Shown piece by piece: positions 45,849 through 53,343 of a stretch of DNA of 64,000 nt. This DNA comes from an uncultured Clostridia bacterium. GTDB lineage: Bacteria; Bacillota; Clostridia; Christensenellales; Aristaeellaceae. The notes under the pieces were generated by a model. That model was not told the origin of the DNA. It did not search any database and saw only the letters and a program-made list of their open reading frames with translations. The stretch's first letter is position 1, and every line of letters begins with the position of its first letter. The stretch covers positions 5,216-69,215 of the forward strand of contig CAKUKM010000010.1 in the NCBI GenBank assembly GCA_934663595.1. Direction: 5' to 3'. The position numbers and the translations under genes are program-made.

Positions 45849-45923
45849 GTGCGCAAGGGATTTACCTGCTCGTGTTGCTGCGTCCGGGACTCGTTTGTCC
45901 GGGGCGGCGCTTTGCGTGGGTAA
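45849..45923 (+). CDS. Cys-rich leader peptide 1 (attenuator)
   Basis: 24-codon frame starting at GTG 45849 with GAGGG six bases upstream: MRKGFTCSCCCVRDSFVRGG then ALRG and a stop. Four of 24 codons are Cys, three of them in a row (45873-45881), an arrangement expected for ribosome stalling when charged tRNA-Cys is scarce. It sits between a consensus promoter and an intrinsic terminator, ahead of amino-acid transporter genes. An in-frame stop at 45837-45839 rules out a longer version. The peptide itself probably has no function; its translation is the signal. Confidence 0.8.
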   Translation: MRKGFTCSCCCVRDSFVRGGALRG

Positions 45924-45944
45924 ATGAAAGCAAGCGTGTCTTTG

Positions 45945-45987
45945 AAGGGGAAACGGGTCGGCAATCGGCGCGTTTCCCCTTTTTTTA
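45945..45987 (+). terminator. Attenuator terminator 1
   Basis: Stem GGGGAAACG (45947-45955) / CGTTTCCCC (45971-45979) followed by eight T, between leader 1 and the permease gene. The 5' arm can alternatively pair with CGTTTGTCC (45892-45900) inside the leader frame (one mismatch, one G-T), which would prevent the terminator. Confidence 0.85.
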
Positions 45988-46003
45988 TTCGGGAGGCGAG
46001 GAA

Positions 46004-46660
46004 ATGGACTGGGCGTTTATTCAGAAATACGCGCCGATGTATGTCGAGGCGGCGTGGCTCACGGTGCGCATCGGCGGAATCGGCATTCTGCTTTCGGCCG
46101 CGGTCGGGCTGCTCTGCTGCATGGCGCGGCAGGCGCGCGTGCCGGTTTTGAGCCAGATCTGCTCGGGCTATATCGAGCTGGCGCGCAACACGCCGCTGAT
46201 GGTGCAGCTGTTCTTTCTGTATTTCGGGCTGCCGAAAATCGGCGTTCGGCTGTCCGGCGAGACGTGCGCGATTGCGGGCCTTGCGTTTCTGGGCGGCGCG
46301 TATATGGCGGAATCGTTTCGCAGCGGGCTGGAGGCGGTCAGCCGCGCGCAGAAGGAGGCCGGCGCGTGCCTGGGGCTTACGCGGATGCAGAATTTGCGCT
46401 ATGTAATTCTGCCGCAGGCGCTGGCGACGGCGATTCCGGCGATCTGCGCGAACGTGATCTTCCTATTAAAAGAGACCAGCGTGTTCAGCGCGGTAGCGAT
46501 TGCGGATTTGATGTATGTCGCGAAGGATCTGATCGGCATGTATTACAAGACCGACGAGGCGCTTCTGATGCTGGTGATCGCGTATCTGGCGATTCTGCTG
46601 CCGATTTCGTGGATCTTTTCGCGGCTGGAAAGGAGGCTCCGGCATGGCGGTGCTGTTTAA
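46004..46660 (+). CDS. Amino-acid ABC transporter permease 1 (predicted cystine/cysteine)
   Basis: 218-residue HisM/GlnP-type permease with about five membrane segments: VEAAWLTVRIGGIGILLSAA, then ELARNTPLMVQLFFLYFGLP and the EAA loop SFRSGLEAVSRAQKEAGACL, LGLTRMQNLRYVILPQAL. The family imports polar amino acids. Start ATG 46004 with GGGAGGCGAGG upstream; the frame open back to 45836 runs through the terminator by chance. Downstream of the Cys attenuator, so a cystine or cysteine importer is predicted. Overlaps the second permease by 17 bases. Confidence 0.9.
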   Translation: MDWAFIQKYAPMYVEAAWLTVRIGGIGILLSAAVGLLCCMARQARVPVLSQICSGYIELARNTPLMVQLFFLYFGLPKIGVRLSGETCAIAGLAFLGGAYMAESFRSGLEAVSRAQKEAGACLGLTRMQNLRYVILPQALATAIPAICANVIFLLKETSVFSAVAIADLMYVAKDLIGMYYKTDEALLMLVIAYLAILLPISWIFSRLERRLRHGGAV

Positions 46661-47312
46661 GGGGCGCAATTTCGCGCGGCTGCTAGAGGGCCTGGGCGTA
46701 ACGATTGAGATTGCGGCGGTATCGATCGCGCTGTCGATCGTGCTGGGCGTGGGGCTGGGGCTGCTGATGACGGTGAAAAACCGCGCGGTGCGGGCCTTCT
46801 GCCGGCTCTGGCTGGAGACAATTCGAATCATGCCGCAGCTGGTGCTGCTGTTTTTGGCCTATTTCGGGCTGGCGCGGGCGTTTGACATTCAATTGAGCGG
46901 CTTTGCGGCCTCGGTGATCGTATTCACATTCTGGGGCACGGGCGAAATGGGCGATCTGGTGCGCGGCGCGCTGGAATCGATTCCGGCGCATCAGCGCGAG
47001 AGCGGCGCGGCGCTGGGACTCACGCGAATGCAGGTGTTCCGATACATCCTGCTGCCGCAGACGGTGCGCCGGCTGATTCCGCAGGCGATCAATCTGTCCA
47101 CGCGCATGATCAAAACCACGCCGCTGGCGATGCTGATCGGCGTGGTCGAAATGCTGAAGGTGAGCGGCCAGATCATCGACGCCTCGCGCTATGATTCGCC
47201 GCAGGCGGCGCTTTGGATCTATGGCGCGGTGTTTCTTTTGTACTTCCTGATTTGCCGATCGATCACCTTCGCGGCGGGCAGGCTGGAGAAAAAATGGAGG
47301 GCGCAGGCATGA
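46644..47312 (+). CDS. Amino-acid ABC transporter permease 2
   Basis: 222 residues, partner of permease 1 (heteromeric as in Gln/His systems). VTIEIAAVSIALSIVLGVGL is the first membrane segment; ETIRIMPQLVLLFLAYFGLA and the EAA-type loop GALESIPAHQRESGAALGLT follow. AGGAGG is seven bases before ATG 46644, within the end of permease 1. Its stop overlaps the ATPase start as ATGA. Confidence 0.9.
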   Translation: MAVLFKGRNFARLLEGLGVTIEIAAVSIALSIVLGVGLGLLMTVKNRAVRAFCRLWLETIRIMPQLVLLFLAYFGLARAFDIQLSGFAASVIVFTFWGTGEMGDLVRGALESIPAHQRESGAALGLTRMQVFRYILLPQTVRRLIPQAINLSTRMIKTTPLAMLIGVVEMLKVSGQIIDASRYDSPQAALWIYGAVFLLYFLICRSITFAAGRLEKKWRAQA

Positions 47313-48049
47313 GCGAAATTTTGTTGGAAGCGCGGAATCTGAAAAAGACGTTTGGCGAGCGGACGGTTCTGAATGGAATCACGCTTCAGATTCACCGGGG
47401 CGAGGTCGTCGTGATCGTCGGCCCGAGCGGCTGCGGAAAATCCACGCTGCTGCGATGCCTGAACGGCCTTGAAAAGATCGATGGCGGCGAAATTCGCCTA
47501 AACGGCGCGCGCATCGATGAAAAGGGCGATCTGACCGAGGTGCGCCGCCGGGTGGGCATGGTGTTTCAAAGCTACGACCTGTTCCCGCACATGGACGTAA
47601 TGGCAAATCTCACGCTGGGGCCGACGAAGGCGCTGAAGCGGCCGCGCGCGGAGGTCGAGGCCGAGGCTGTGCAGGCGCTCGAGCGCGTGGGGCTGGGCGA
47701 CCGCATTCACGCGTCCCCCAATCAGCTCTCCGGCGGCCAGAAGCAGCGCGTGGCGCTCGTTCGCGCGATGCTGATGCACCCGGACGTATTGCTGCTGGAC
47801 GAAATCACCGCCGCGCTCGATCCCGAAATGGTGCGCGAGGTGCTCGAGGTGGTGCTCGATCTCGCGCGCGGCGGCATGACGATGCTGATCGTGACCCACG
47901 AAATGCGCTTCGCCGAGGCCGCGGCCGATCGCGTGATTCTTCTGGAAAACGGTGGAATCATCGAGGAAAACGCGCCGAAGAAGTTCTTCCACGAACCCGA
48001 TACCGAGCGCGCGCGGCAATTCCTGCGGTCGTTTGATTACGAACGTTGA
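47309..48049 (+). CDS. Amino-acid ABC transporter ATP-binding protein
   Basis: 246-residue ATPase of the GlnQ/TcyC class. Walker A GPSGCGKSTLLRCLNGLE (about 37-54), Q-loop MVFQSYDLFPHM, signature LSGGQKQRVALVRAM, Walker B VLLLDEITAALDPEM and the switch His in IVTHEMRFA. ATG 47309 is used rather than the earlier in-frame starts because of the overlap with permease 2 and the correct MSEILLEARNLKK start. Last gene of this transcription unit; the binding protein follows under its own attenuated promoter. Confidence 0.94.
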   Translation: MSEILLEARNLKKTFGERTVLNGITLQIHRGEVVVIVGPSGCGKSTLLRCLNGLEKIDGGEIRLNGARIDEKGDLTEVRRRVGMVFQSYDLFPHMDVMANLTLGPTKALKRPRAEVEAEAVQALERVGLGDRIHASPNQLSGGQKQRVALVRAMLMHPDVLLLDEITAALDPEMVREVLEVVLDLARGGMTMLIVTHEMRFAEAAADRVILLENGGIIEENAPKKFFHEPDTERARQFLRSFDYER

Positions 48050-48076
48050 GAATTGGTAAAATGCCGATTCCCCCGG

Positions 48077-48105
48077 TTGACAAATTCGGGAAATGTGGAT
48101 ATACT
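48077..48105 (+). promoter_or_regulatory. Promoter of the binding-protein unit
   Basis: TTGACA (48077-48082), 17 bases, TATACT (48100-48105). Confidence 0.9.
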
Positions 48106-48148
48106 CTATTTAACTACTAGATTGATAGATAAAAGGAGGACGGAAACC

Positions 48149-48205
48149 ATGATGATGATGATGTGTTGTTGTTCCATGGGGCTCGTCCTGCCGGGCGCCG
48201 TATAG
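48149..48205 (+). CDS. Met/Cys-rich leader peptide 2 (attenuator)
   Basis: 18 codons: MMMMMCCCSMGLVLPGAV. It opens with five ATG codons and then three TGT codons, with AAAAGGAGG nine bases before the first ATG. Position and composition mirror leader 1, although the sequence is not obviously homologous, so this is probably an independently maintained cysteine sensor, perhaps also sensitive to methionine. A small hairpin, GCGCC/GGCGC (48195-48209), covers the stop codon. All five ATGs are in frame, so the exact start does not change the reading of Cys codons. Confidence 0.82.
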   Translation: MMMMMCCCSMGLVLPGAV

Positions 48206-48222
48206 GCGCATGGAAATTGCGG

Positions 48223-48260
48223 GGCGGGCATATCGCATTGGGCGAATGTCCGCCTTTTTA
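48223..48260 (+). terminator. Attenuator terminator 2
   Basis: GGCGGGCAT (48223-48231) / ATGTCCGCC (48246-48254), one G-T pair, with an inner TCGC/GCGA stem and a TTTTTA tail. A weaker competitor, CCTGCC (48187-48192) in the leader frame, can pair with GGCGGG (48223-48228). Confidence 0.85.
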
Positions 48261-48375
48261 TATGGGAGGTGCGCAAATGATTCGCGGGAAATTCCCCGTT
48301 CGGGCGACGGACGCGTGTTGCGCCGGCCAGACCGAACTGCTTCTGAAACGACGAATATCAAAGGAGAGAATGAAA

Positions 48376-49197
48376 ATGCGTAAGGTTTTTGCACTGGTTC
48401 TGGTACTGATTCTGACTCTGGCCTCCGCGGCGTATGCGGATTCGACGGCGCGCACTCTGGACGAAATCAAGGAGAGCGGCGAAATTGTGATCGGCGTATT
48501 TTCCGATAAGAAGCCCTTTGGCTATGTGGACGAAAACGGCGAATACCAAGGCTACGACGTGTTCTTCGCCAGGCGCCTGGCCGAGGATCTGGGCGTTGCG
48601 CTCAAGCTGGTTTCGGTGGACGCGCCGAACCGCGTGGAATATCTGACCAGCGCGAAGGTGGACGTAATTCTGGCGAACTTCACGGTAACGCCCGAGCGCG
48701 CGGAGGCGGTGGATTTCGCGCTGCCGTATATGAAAGTGGCGCTGGGCGTGGTTTCGCCGGACAGCGCGGTCATTACGAGCGTGGACGATCTGAACGGCAA
48801 GACGCTGATCGTGAGCAAGGGCACCACGGCGGAAACGTATTTCACCGAGAATCACCCGGAGGTCAAGCTCCTGAAGTTCGACACCTACACCGAGGCGTTC
48901 AACGCGCTGCTCGACGGCCGCGGCGACGCGCTTTCGACGGACAACACCGAGGTGCTCGCATGGGCGCTGGTCAATCCGGGCTTCACGGTGGGCATTGAAT
49001 CGCTCGGCAGTCTCGATACGATCGCGCCGGCGGTGCAGAAGGGCAATACCACGGTGAAGGAATACATCGATTCCGAAATCGTGAAGCTCGCGGACGAGCA
49101 GTTCTTCCATCAGGATTTCGACGCGACGCTGAAGGAGGTCTACGGCGAAACGGTCGATCCGGACAGCCTCGTGGTGGAAGGCGGCGCGGTGGAATAA
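48376..49197 (+). CDS. Amino-acid ABC transporter substrate-binding protein (family 3)
   Basis: 273 residues. Signal peptide MRKVFALVLVLILTLASAAYA then DST, signal peptidase I type and without any Cys, so not a lipoprotein. Family-3 features: SGEIVIGVFSDKKPFGYVDE, YQGYDVFFARRLAEDLGV, VDVILANFTVTPERAEAVDF and the hinge region GKTLIVSKGTTAETYF. The family binds polar amino acids; the Cys attenuators suggest cystine or cysteine. ATG 48376 has AAGGAG nine bases upstream. The frame continues upstream without a stop to ATG 48277, which has its own GGGAGG site and would add 33 residues. Confidence 0.92.
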   Translation: MRKVFALVLVLILTLASAAYADSTARTLDEIKESGEIVIGVFSDKKPFGYVDENGEYQGYDVFFARRLAEDLGVALKLVSVDAPNRVEYLTSAKVDVILANFTVTPERAEAVDFALPYMKVALGVVSPDSAVITSVDDLNGKTLIVSKGTTAETYFTENHPEVKLLKFDTYTEAFNALLDGRGDALSTDNTEVLAWALVNPGFTVGIESLGSLDTIAPAVQKGNTTVKEYIDSEIVKLADEQFFHQDFDATLKEVYGETVDPDSLVVEGGAVE

Positions 49198-49206
49198 ACC
49201 AGTCTT

Positions 49207-49228
49207 TCCCGGCGCATATGCGCCGGGA
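49207..49228. terminator. Palindrome between binding protein and mnmA
   Basis: Perfect 22-base palindrome TCCCGGCGCAT/ATGCGCCGGGA with no T-run; it may protect the binding-protein mRNA 3' end or weakly reduce read-through into mnmA. Confidence 0.5.
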
Positions 49229-49254
49229 CATTTATACGCATGGAGGAATCAGGC

Positions 49255-50388
49255 ATGAGGGAACGGGCGCTGATTGCGATGAGCGGCGGCGTGGATTCGT
49301 CGGTCGCGGCGTTTCTGGTGCGCGAAATGGGCTATGATTGCATCGGGGCGATGATGAAGCTGTACACCAATGAGGATCTCGGCCTCGAGCGCACGCGCAC
49401 CTGCTGCTCGCTCGACGACGCTTCCGACGCGCGCGCTGTGGCGTTTCGGCTGGGCATGCCGTTTTACGTATTCAACTTCGCCGACGAATTCCGCGAGAAG
49501 GTGATCGGCGAATTCATCTCCGAATACGAGCGCGGACGCACCCCGAATCCCTGCATCACCTGCAATCGCTGCCTCAAATTCGAGCGCTTTCTGCGCCGCG
49601 CGCGCGAGCTGGAATGCGAAAAAATGGCGACCGGCCACTACGCCCGCATCGAACGCATGGGCAATCGCTTCCTATTAAAAAAGGCGCTCGACGCGAGCAA
49701 GGATCAGAGCTACGTGCTGTATTCGATGACGCAGGAGCAGCTCGCGCGCACGCTGCTGCCGCTGGGCGCGCTCACGAAGCGCGAGGCGCGCGAAATTGCG
49801 GCGGCGCAGGGCTTTGTAAACGCCGAAAAGCCGGACAGCCAGGACATTTGCTTCGTTCCGGACGGCGATTACGCGGGCTTTCTGGAGCGGACGCGCGGAA
49901 AGGCGTATCCGCCGGGCGATTTCCTGAACGCGCGCGGCGAAAAAATCGGCGAGCACCGCGGCGCAATTCGCTATACGATCGGCCAGCGCAAGGGACTCGG
50001 CCTCGCGCTGGGCTTCCCCGCCTACGTCTGCGCAAAGGACATGCGGAAAAACACCGTGACCGTTTCGGACGAGCGCGCGCTGTTTTCCAAAGAGGCGACG
50101 GTCGAAAACGTGAACTGGATTGCGTGCGACGCGCCCGCCGCGCCGATTCGCGCGCAAATCAGAGTGCGCTATCGCCAGCCGGAGCAGCCGGCCCGAATCC
50201 ACCCGATCAGCGAAACCCGCGTGCGCATTGAATTCGATGCGCCGCAGCGCGCCGTCACCCCGGGCCAGGCCGCCGTGTTTTACGACGGCGATACCGTCCT
50301 CGGCGGAGGGGTGATTGGGGGACTGAGCCATCGTCCCGCCGCGTGCCGCCGTATTCTACGGGCGACGCCGTTCTCGGCGGCGGAGTGA
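49255..50388 (+). CDS. mnmA: tRNA-specific 2-thiouridylase MnmA
   Basis: Installs sulfur at U34 of Lys, Glu and Gln tRNAs, using persulfide from cysteine via a desulfurase. 377 residues. ATP-pyrophosphatase loop AMSGGVDSSVAAFL (about 8-21), catalytic NPCITCNRCLKF (first Cys near 98), ATGHYARIE, KDQSYVLYSMTQEQL, and the second catalytic Cys in DSQDICFVPDGDY. ATG 49255 has GGAGG eight bases upstream. The C-terminus is odd: after VLGGGVIGG the frame runs on 22 residues through an imperfect duplicate of its own last 50 bases. It follows the cysteine importer on the same strand. Confidence 0.95.
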   Translation: MRERALIAMSGGVDSSVAAFLVREMGYDCIGAMMKLYTNEDLGLERTRTCCSLDDASDARAVAFRLGMPFYVFNFADEFREKVIGEFISEYERGRTPNPCITCNRCLKFERFLRRARELECEKMATGHYARIERMGNRFLLKKALDASKDQSYVLYSMTQEQLARTLLPLGALTKREAREIAAAQGFVNAEKPDSQDICFVPDGDYAGFLERTRGKAYPPGDFLNARGEKIGEHRGAIRYTIGQRKGLGLALGFPAYVCAKDMRKNTVTVSDERALFSKEATVENVNWIACDAPAAPIRAQIRVRYRQPEQPARIHPISETRVRIEFDAPQRAVTPGQAAVFYDGDTVLGGGVIGGLSHRPAACRRILRATPFSAAE

Positions 50389-50399
50389 TTGGGGATTGA
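50271..50399 (+). repeat. mnmA: Imperfect tandem duplication at the mnmA 3' end
   Basis: The segment CGCCGTGTTTTAC...GTGATTGGGG (50271-50320) recurs 76 bases later as CGCCGTATTCTAC...GTGATTGGGGATTGA (50347-50399). The second copy would read as the expected MnmA end (VLGGGVIGD and stop) but is shifted out of frame by a small deletion after TAC. Confidence 0.75.
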
Positions 50400-50418
50400 A
50401 TGCTTCTCCGGACATTTT

Positions 50419-50447
50419 AAAAGGCCGCAACGCGCGGCCTTTTTCTA
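50419..50447. terminator. Bidirectional terminator after mnmA
   Basis: Stem AAGGCCGC / GCGGCCTT with an AACGC loop; T-run on the plus side and A-run on the other, serving convergent genes. Confidence 0.9.
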
Positions 50448-52160
50448 TTGCGCGATGATGAACAGAGCGTGGAAATAGCCCTTCTGCGCCATCAGGGAAT
50501 CGAAGCTGCCGGATTCGGCGATACGGCCGTCCTTTAAAACCAGTATGCCGTCGCACCGGCGCAGCGTCGATTCCTCCAGCGAGTGCGTGACCAGTATGCG
50601 CGTAACGCCCTTCAGCTCCAGCAGATCGTCCGTCACCTGATGCGCCGTCCGGGCGTCCAGCGACGAAGTCGCCTCGTCGGCCAGCAGAATCGACGACTTT
50701 TTCAATAGACTTCGCGCAATCGACACGCGCTGCTTCTCGCCGCCGGAAAGGCCGCAGCCGTTTTCGCCGCAGAGAAAGCCCGCGCCGCGCTCCGCAATCA
50801 GCTCCGTGAGGTGCGCGCGCTGAATCGAATCGCTCAGCTCATTTTCCGGGAAGCTGCGGAACATGGTGATATTGTCGCGAATCGACGCGTTGAACACGAA
50901 CACGTTCTGCTGAATCGCCGCGACCGTTTCATACAGCGATTCCGGCGCGATTTCGCGCAGCTCCGTGCCGTCCAGGCGGATCTCGCCGCGATAATCGGCG
51001 CTGCCGCCCATCAGCAGATTCAGAAGCGTGGATTTGCCGCTGCCGCTCGCGCCCACGATCGCATACGCCTTGCCCGCCTCGAACGTCGCCGTAACGTCGT
51101 GCAGGATTTCCTTTTCGCGCTCATATCCAAACGACACGTCGCACAGCTCGATCCCCCGCTCCAGCCGGGAAACGCTCCTGCCGCCGGCCGCGGACGGATT
51201 TTTTTCCAGCGCATCCGCCAGCCGGTCGATCAGTCCCCGCGCCGCGCGGCTCGCCGCGATCAGCGCCGGCAGCTCCGCCACGGGCCCGATCATGAAATTC
51301 ATCAGATTCACAAACAGGATCACCGCGCCCGCCGTGAGTCCCCTGCCCGTCAGCGCGAGATACGCGCCCACCAGAAACACGCCCAGCTGCGCGATAATGC
51401 CGGTCACTGCGCCGATCACGCCCACCAGCTGCTTAATGCGCCGCTTGCTGAATTTCTCCCTTTCCAGCGCGAGATCGCTCTCCGCGAACAGCCGCAGGAT
51501 TTCGCGCTCCGCCTTGAAGCTCTTGACCACCGAAAAGCCGCTCAGGCAGTCCGACAGCGCCGCGGTGAAATCGCGATTGCGCTCCGACACGCGCCGTTCC
51601 GCCGCCTGCAGCCTGCTTCCGGTCAGCATCGACGCAATCAGCGGCAGCACCGTAAGCCCCGCCGCGATCGCCGTCATCAGCGGCGAATACCACAGCATCA
51701 TCCCCAGCGCGCCGGCAAACGTGACCGCCTTCGTAATCACCTGCAGGCGCTGGGCGAGGTAATCCGTCTCGATGCTGGTCGCATCGTTGGTCAGCGCCGA
51801 CAGGTATTCCGCCGTTCGCTCGTCGCGAAACGAGGAAATGCTCTTTTCCGTGAGCTTCTGAAACGCAAAATCCTTGTACTGCCGCATGGCGCGCGCGATG
51901 AATCGCGGCTCGGCCAGCGCCCTTACGCAGAACAGCGCCGCGCACAGCAGAATGAATCCGCCGGTGATTTGCGCAAGCGAACCGAGCGACCGCGCGCCCG
52001 GAACGCCGGAGACCGCGTCGATCAACTGCTGCATGAGCCAGGACGCGATCAGATTCAGCGTTCCGACCGCCAGCGCGACAAATGTCGCCAGCGCGAAATT
52101 CATCCGATTTCCGCGATAAAACTGCCCGATCAGCTGCTTTTTCAGCGTTTGCTCACGCAT
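50445..52160 (-). CDS. ABC transporter, fused membrane and ATPase domains
   Basis: 571-residue half-transporter of the exporter type. Six membrane segments in residues about 20-300, then the ATPase: Walker A IVGASGSGKSTLLNLLMGG (about 362-380), Q-loop AAIQQNVFVFNAS, signature GLSGGEKQRVSIARSLL, Walker B ILLADEATSSLDART and switch THSLEES. It would work as a homodimer; the cargo (peptide, lipid or drug) is not evident. The start at 52160 overlaps the upstream regulator gene by eight bases, so the two form a coupled pair. Confidence 0.9.
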   Translation of the reverse strand: MREQTLKKQLIGQFYRGNRMNFALATFVALAVGTLNLIASWLMQQLIDAVSGVPGARSLGSLAQITGGFILLCAALFCVRALAEPRFIARAMRQYKDFAFQKLTEKSISSFRDERTAEYLSALTNDATSIETDYLAQRLQVITKAVTFAGALGMMLWYSPLMTAIAAGLTVLPLIASMLTGSRLQAAERRVSERNRDFTAALSDCLSGFSVVKSFKAEREILRLFAESDLALEREKFSKRRIKQLVGVIGAVTGIIAQLGVFLVGAYLALTGRGLTAGAVILFVNLMNFMIGPVAELPALIAASRAARGLIDRLADALEKNPSAAGGRSVSRLERGIELCDVSFGYEREKEILHDVTATFEAGKAYAIVGASGSGKSTLLNLLMGGSADYRGEIRLDGTELREIAPESLYETVAAIQQNVFVFNASIRDNITMFRSFPENELSDSIQRAHLTELIAERGAGFLCGENGCGLSGGEKQRVSIARSLLKKSSILLADEATSSLDARTAHQVTDDLLELKGVTRILVTHSLEESTLRRCDGILVLKDGRIAESGSFDSLMAQKGYFHALFIIAQ

Positions 52161-53223
52161 TCCGAATCGCCTCCCACATTTGCTCCAGCTCCGCGCTCTC
52201 GAGTGAAGCTATCATTTTCCGAACGCCCTCCATCGCCGTATCGCCCAGATTGTCGTAAATCCCCGCCGGCTCGGCGTCCGAAAGGAACCGCAGCGCGCCG
52301 ACGCTGTAATCCGGCCGCGCGTCGAACGTCTCCGCCAGCGCTTTTGCGCGCGTCAGCGCGTCGCGCGCCGAATCGCCGTCTCCGCGCAACAGGTGCGTTT
52401 GCGCGAGGCACGCGCAAAACGCGGCGTTGATCTTGTCCAGAAAGCAGGGGGAATCGCCGTTTTTCAGGCCGGACAGCATGCCGAGTATCCATTCCAGCAA
52501 CGCCTGCGCCTGCGCACAATCGTTTCCTTTGAAATACACGTTCAGATAGCCGATCGCAACGCGAATCAGGCTGGCGACTCTCGTCATCAGCGCGTCCGAG
52601 AGAAACGGCAGCGCCTCGTCCACGCGACCGCAGTCCGCCGCCAGCGTCGCGCCGATCACGTCGTCGTAAAGCCCGCCCGCGTTGTGCCGCTTGAGCATTT
52701 CAACCGCGCGATCCGTTTCGCCCAGCGCGAGCTGCGCTTTCGCAATTTTGCCGTAAATCGTGCTTTCGCTGACCTTGGGATCGTCGTTTTGCGCAATCAG
52801 CAGCCGCGCGGCCTCCAGCAGCTCCAGCGCGCGCCGCAGCAGCGCCGCGTCCCGCTCCGCCACGCCGAACACCAGATACAGATTTGCGCTGCCATACACC
52901 ACCGAAAACGCGTGCGGATACTTCTTCAGCGCCTTTTCGGCCTCCGAAAGGCCCGCGCGATTCTTGTCCGTGCGATACTGCTTCAGCCGCGCGACCGTGG
53001 TCTCGAGCCGATTGTCCTTCATCTCATATCCCAGCAGCACGTCCACCGACGTATCAAAAAAATCCGCCAGCTCCATAATCATGCCGAGCTCCGGCTGCGA
53101 CAGCCGCGCCTCCCATTTGTGCACCGCGCCCACCGTGACCCCCAGCACCTCCGAAAGCTGCTCCTGCGTAAGCCCCCGCGCCTTTCGGAACGCGCGAATA
53201 TTCTCCGCCAGCCTGATCGCCAT
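52153..53223 (-). CDS. XRE-family regulator with helical-repeat C-terminus
   Basis: 356 residues. N-terminal HTH (LAENIRAFRKARGLTQEQLS, then VTVGAVHKWEARLSQPELGM). Residues about 75-350 are almost wholly helical and organised in TPR-like pairs, such as ALELLEAARLLIAQ, AKAQLALGETDRAVEMLKRH and ARDALTRAKALAETF. This layout is like the RRNPP class, where the repeat domain binds a signalling peptide, but that is only a structural analogy. Cotranscribed with the ABC exporter, which it may control. Confidence 0.85.
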   Translation of the reverse strand: MAIRLAENIRAFRKARGLTQEQLSEVLGVTVGAVHKWEARLSQPELGMIMELADFFDTSVDVLLGYEMKDNRLETTVARLKQYRTDKNRAGLSEAEKALKKYPHAFSVVYGSANLYLVFGVAERDAALLRRALELLEAARLLIAQNDDPKVSESTIYGKIAKAQLALGETDRAVEMLKRHNAGGLYDDVIGATLAADCGRVDEALPFLSDALMTRVASLIRVAIGYLNVYFKGNDCAQAQALLEWILGMLSGLKNGDSPCFLDKINAAFCACLAQTHLLRGDGDSARDALTRAKALAETFDARPDYSVGALRFLSDAEPAGIYDNLGDTAMEGVRKMIASLESAELEQMWEAIRNA

Positions 53224-53247
53224 GCGCCCTTCCCCCTTTTCGCTCTG

Positions 53248-53276
53248 ATTATAGCAGATTCCCCCGCCCGGGTAAA
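53248..53276 (-). promoter_or_regulatory. Promoter of the XRE/ABC exporter operon
   Basis: Minus strand TTTACC (53276-53271), 17 bases, TATAAT (53253-53248), with the start codon 25 bases downstream. Confidence 0.7.
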
Positions 53277-53343
53277 CGCACCGGTAATACCATTCGGATT
53301 TTAATTTCTATACCAGCAGTATAATTTTGAATCAGCGCGCAAA

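Noticed and set aside
45836..46003. Open frame from ATG 45836 fused to permease 1
   Set aside because: It would read straight through the intrinsic terminator and lacks proper spacing to a ribosome site; the overlapping Cys-rich GTG frame has both position and composition of a leader peptide.
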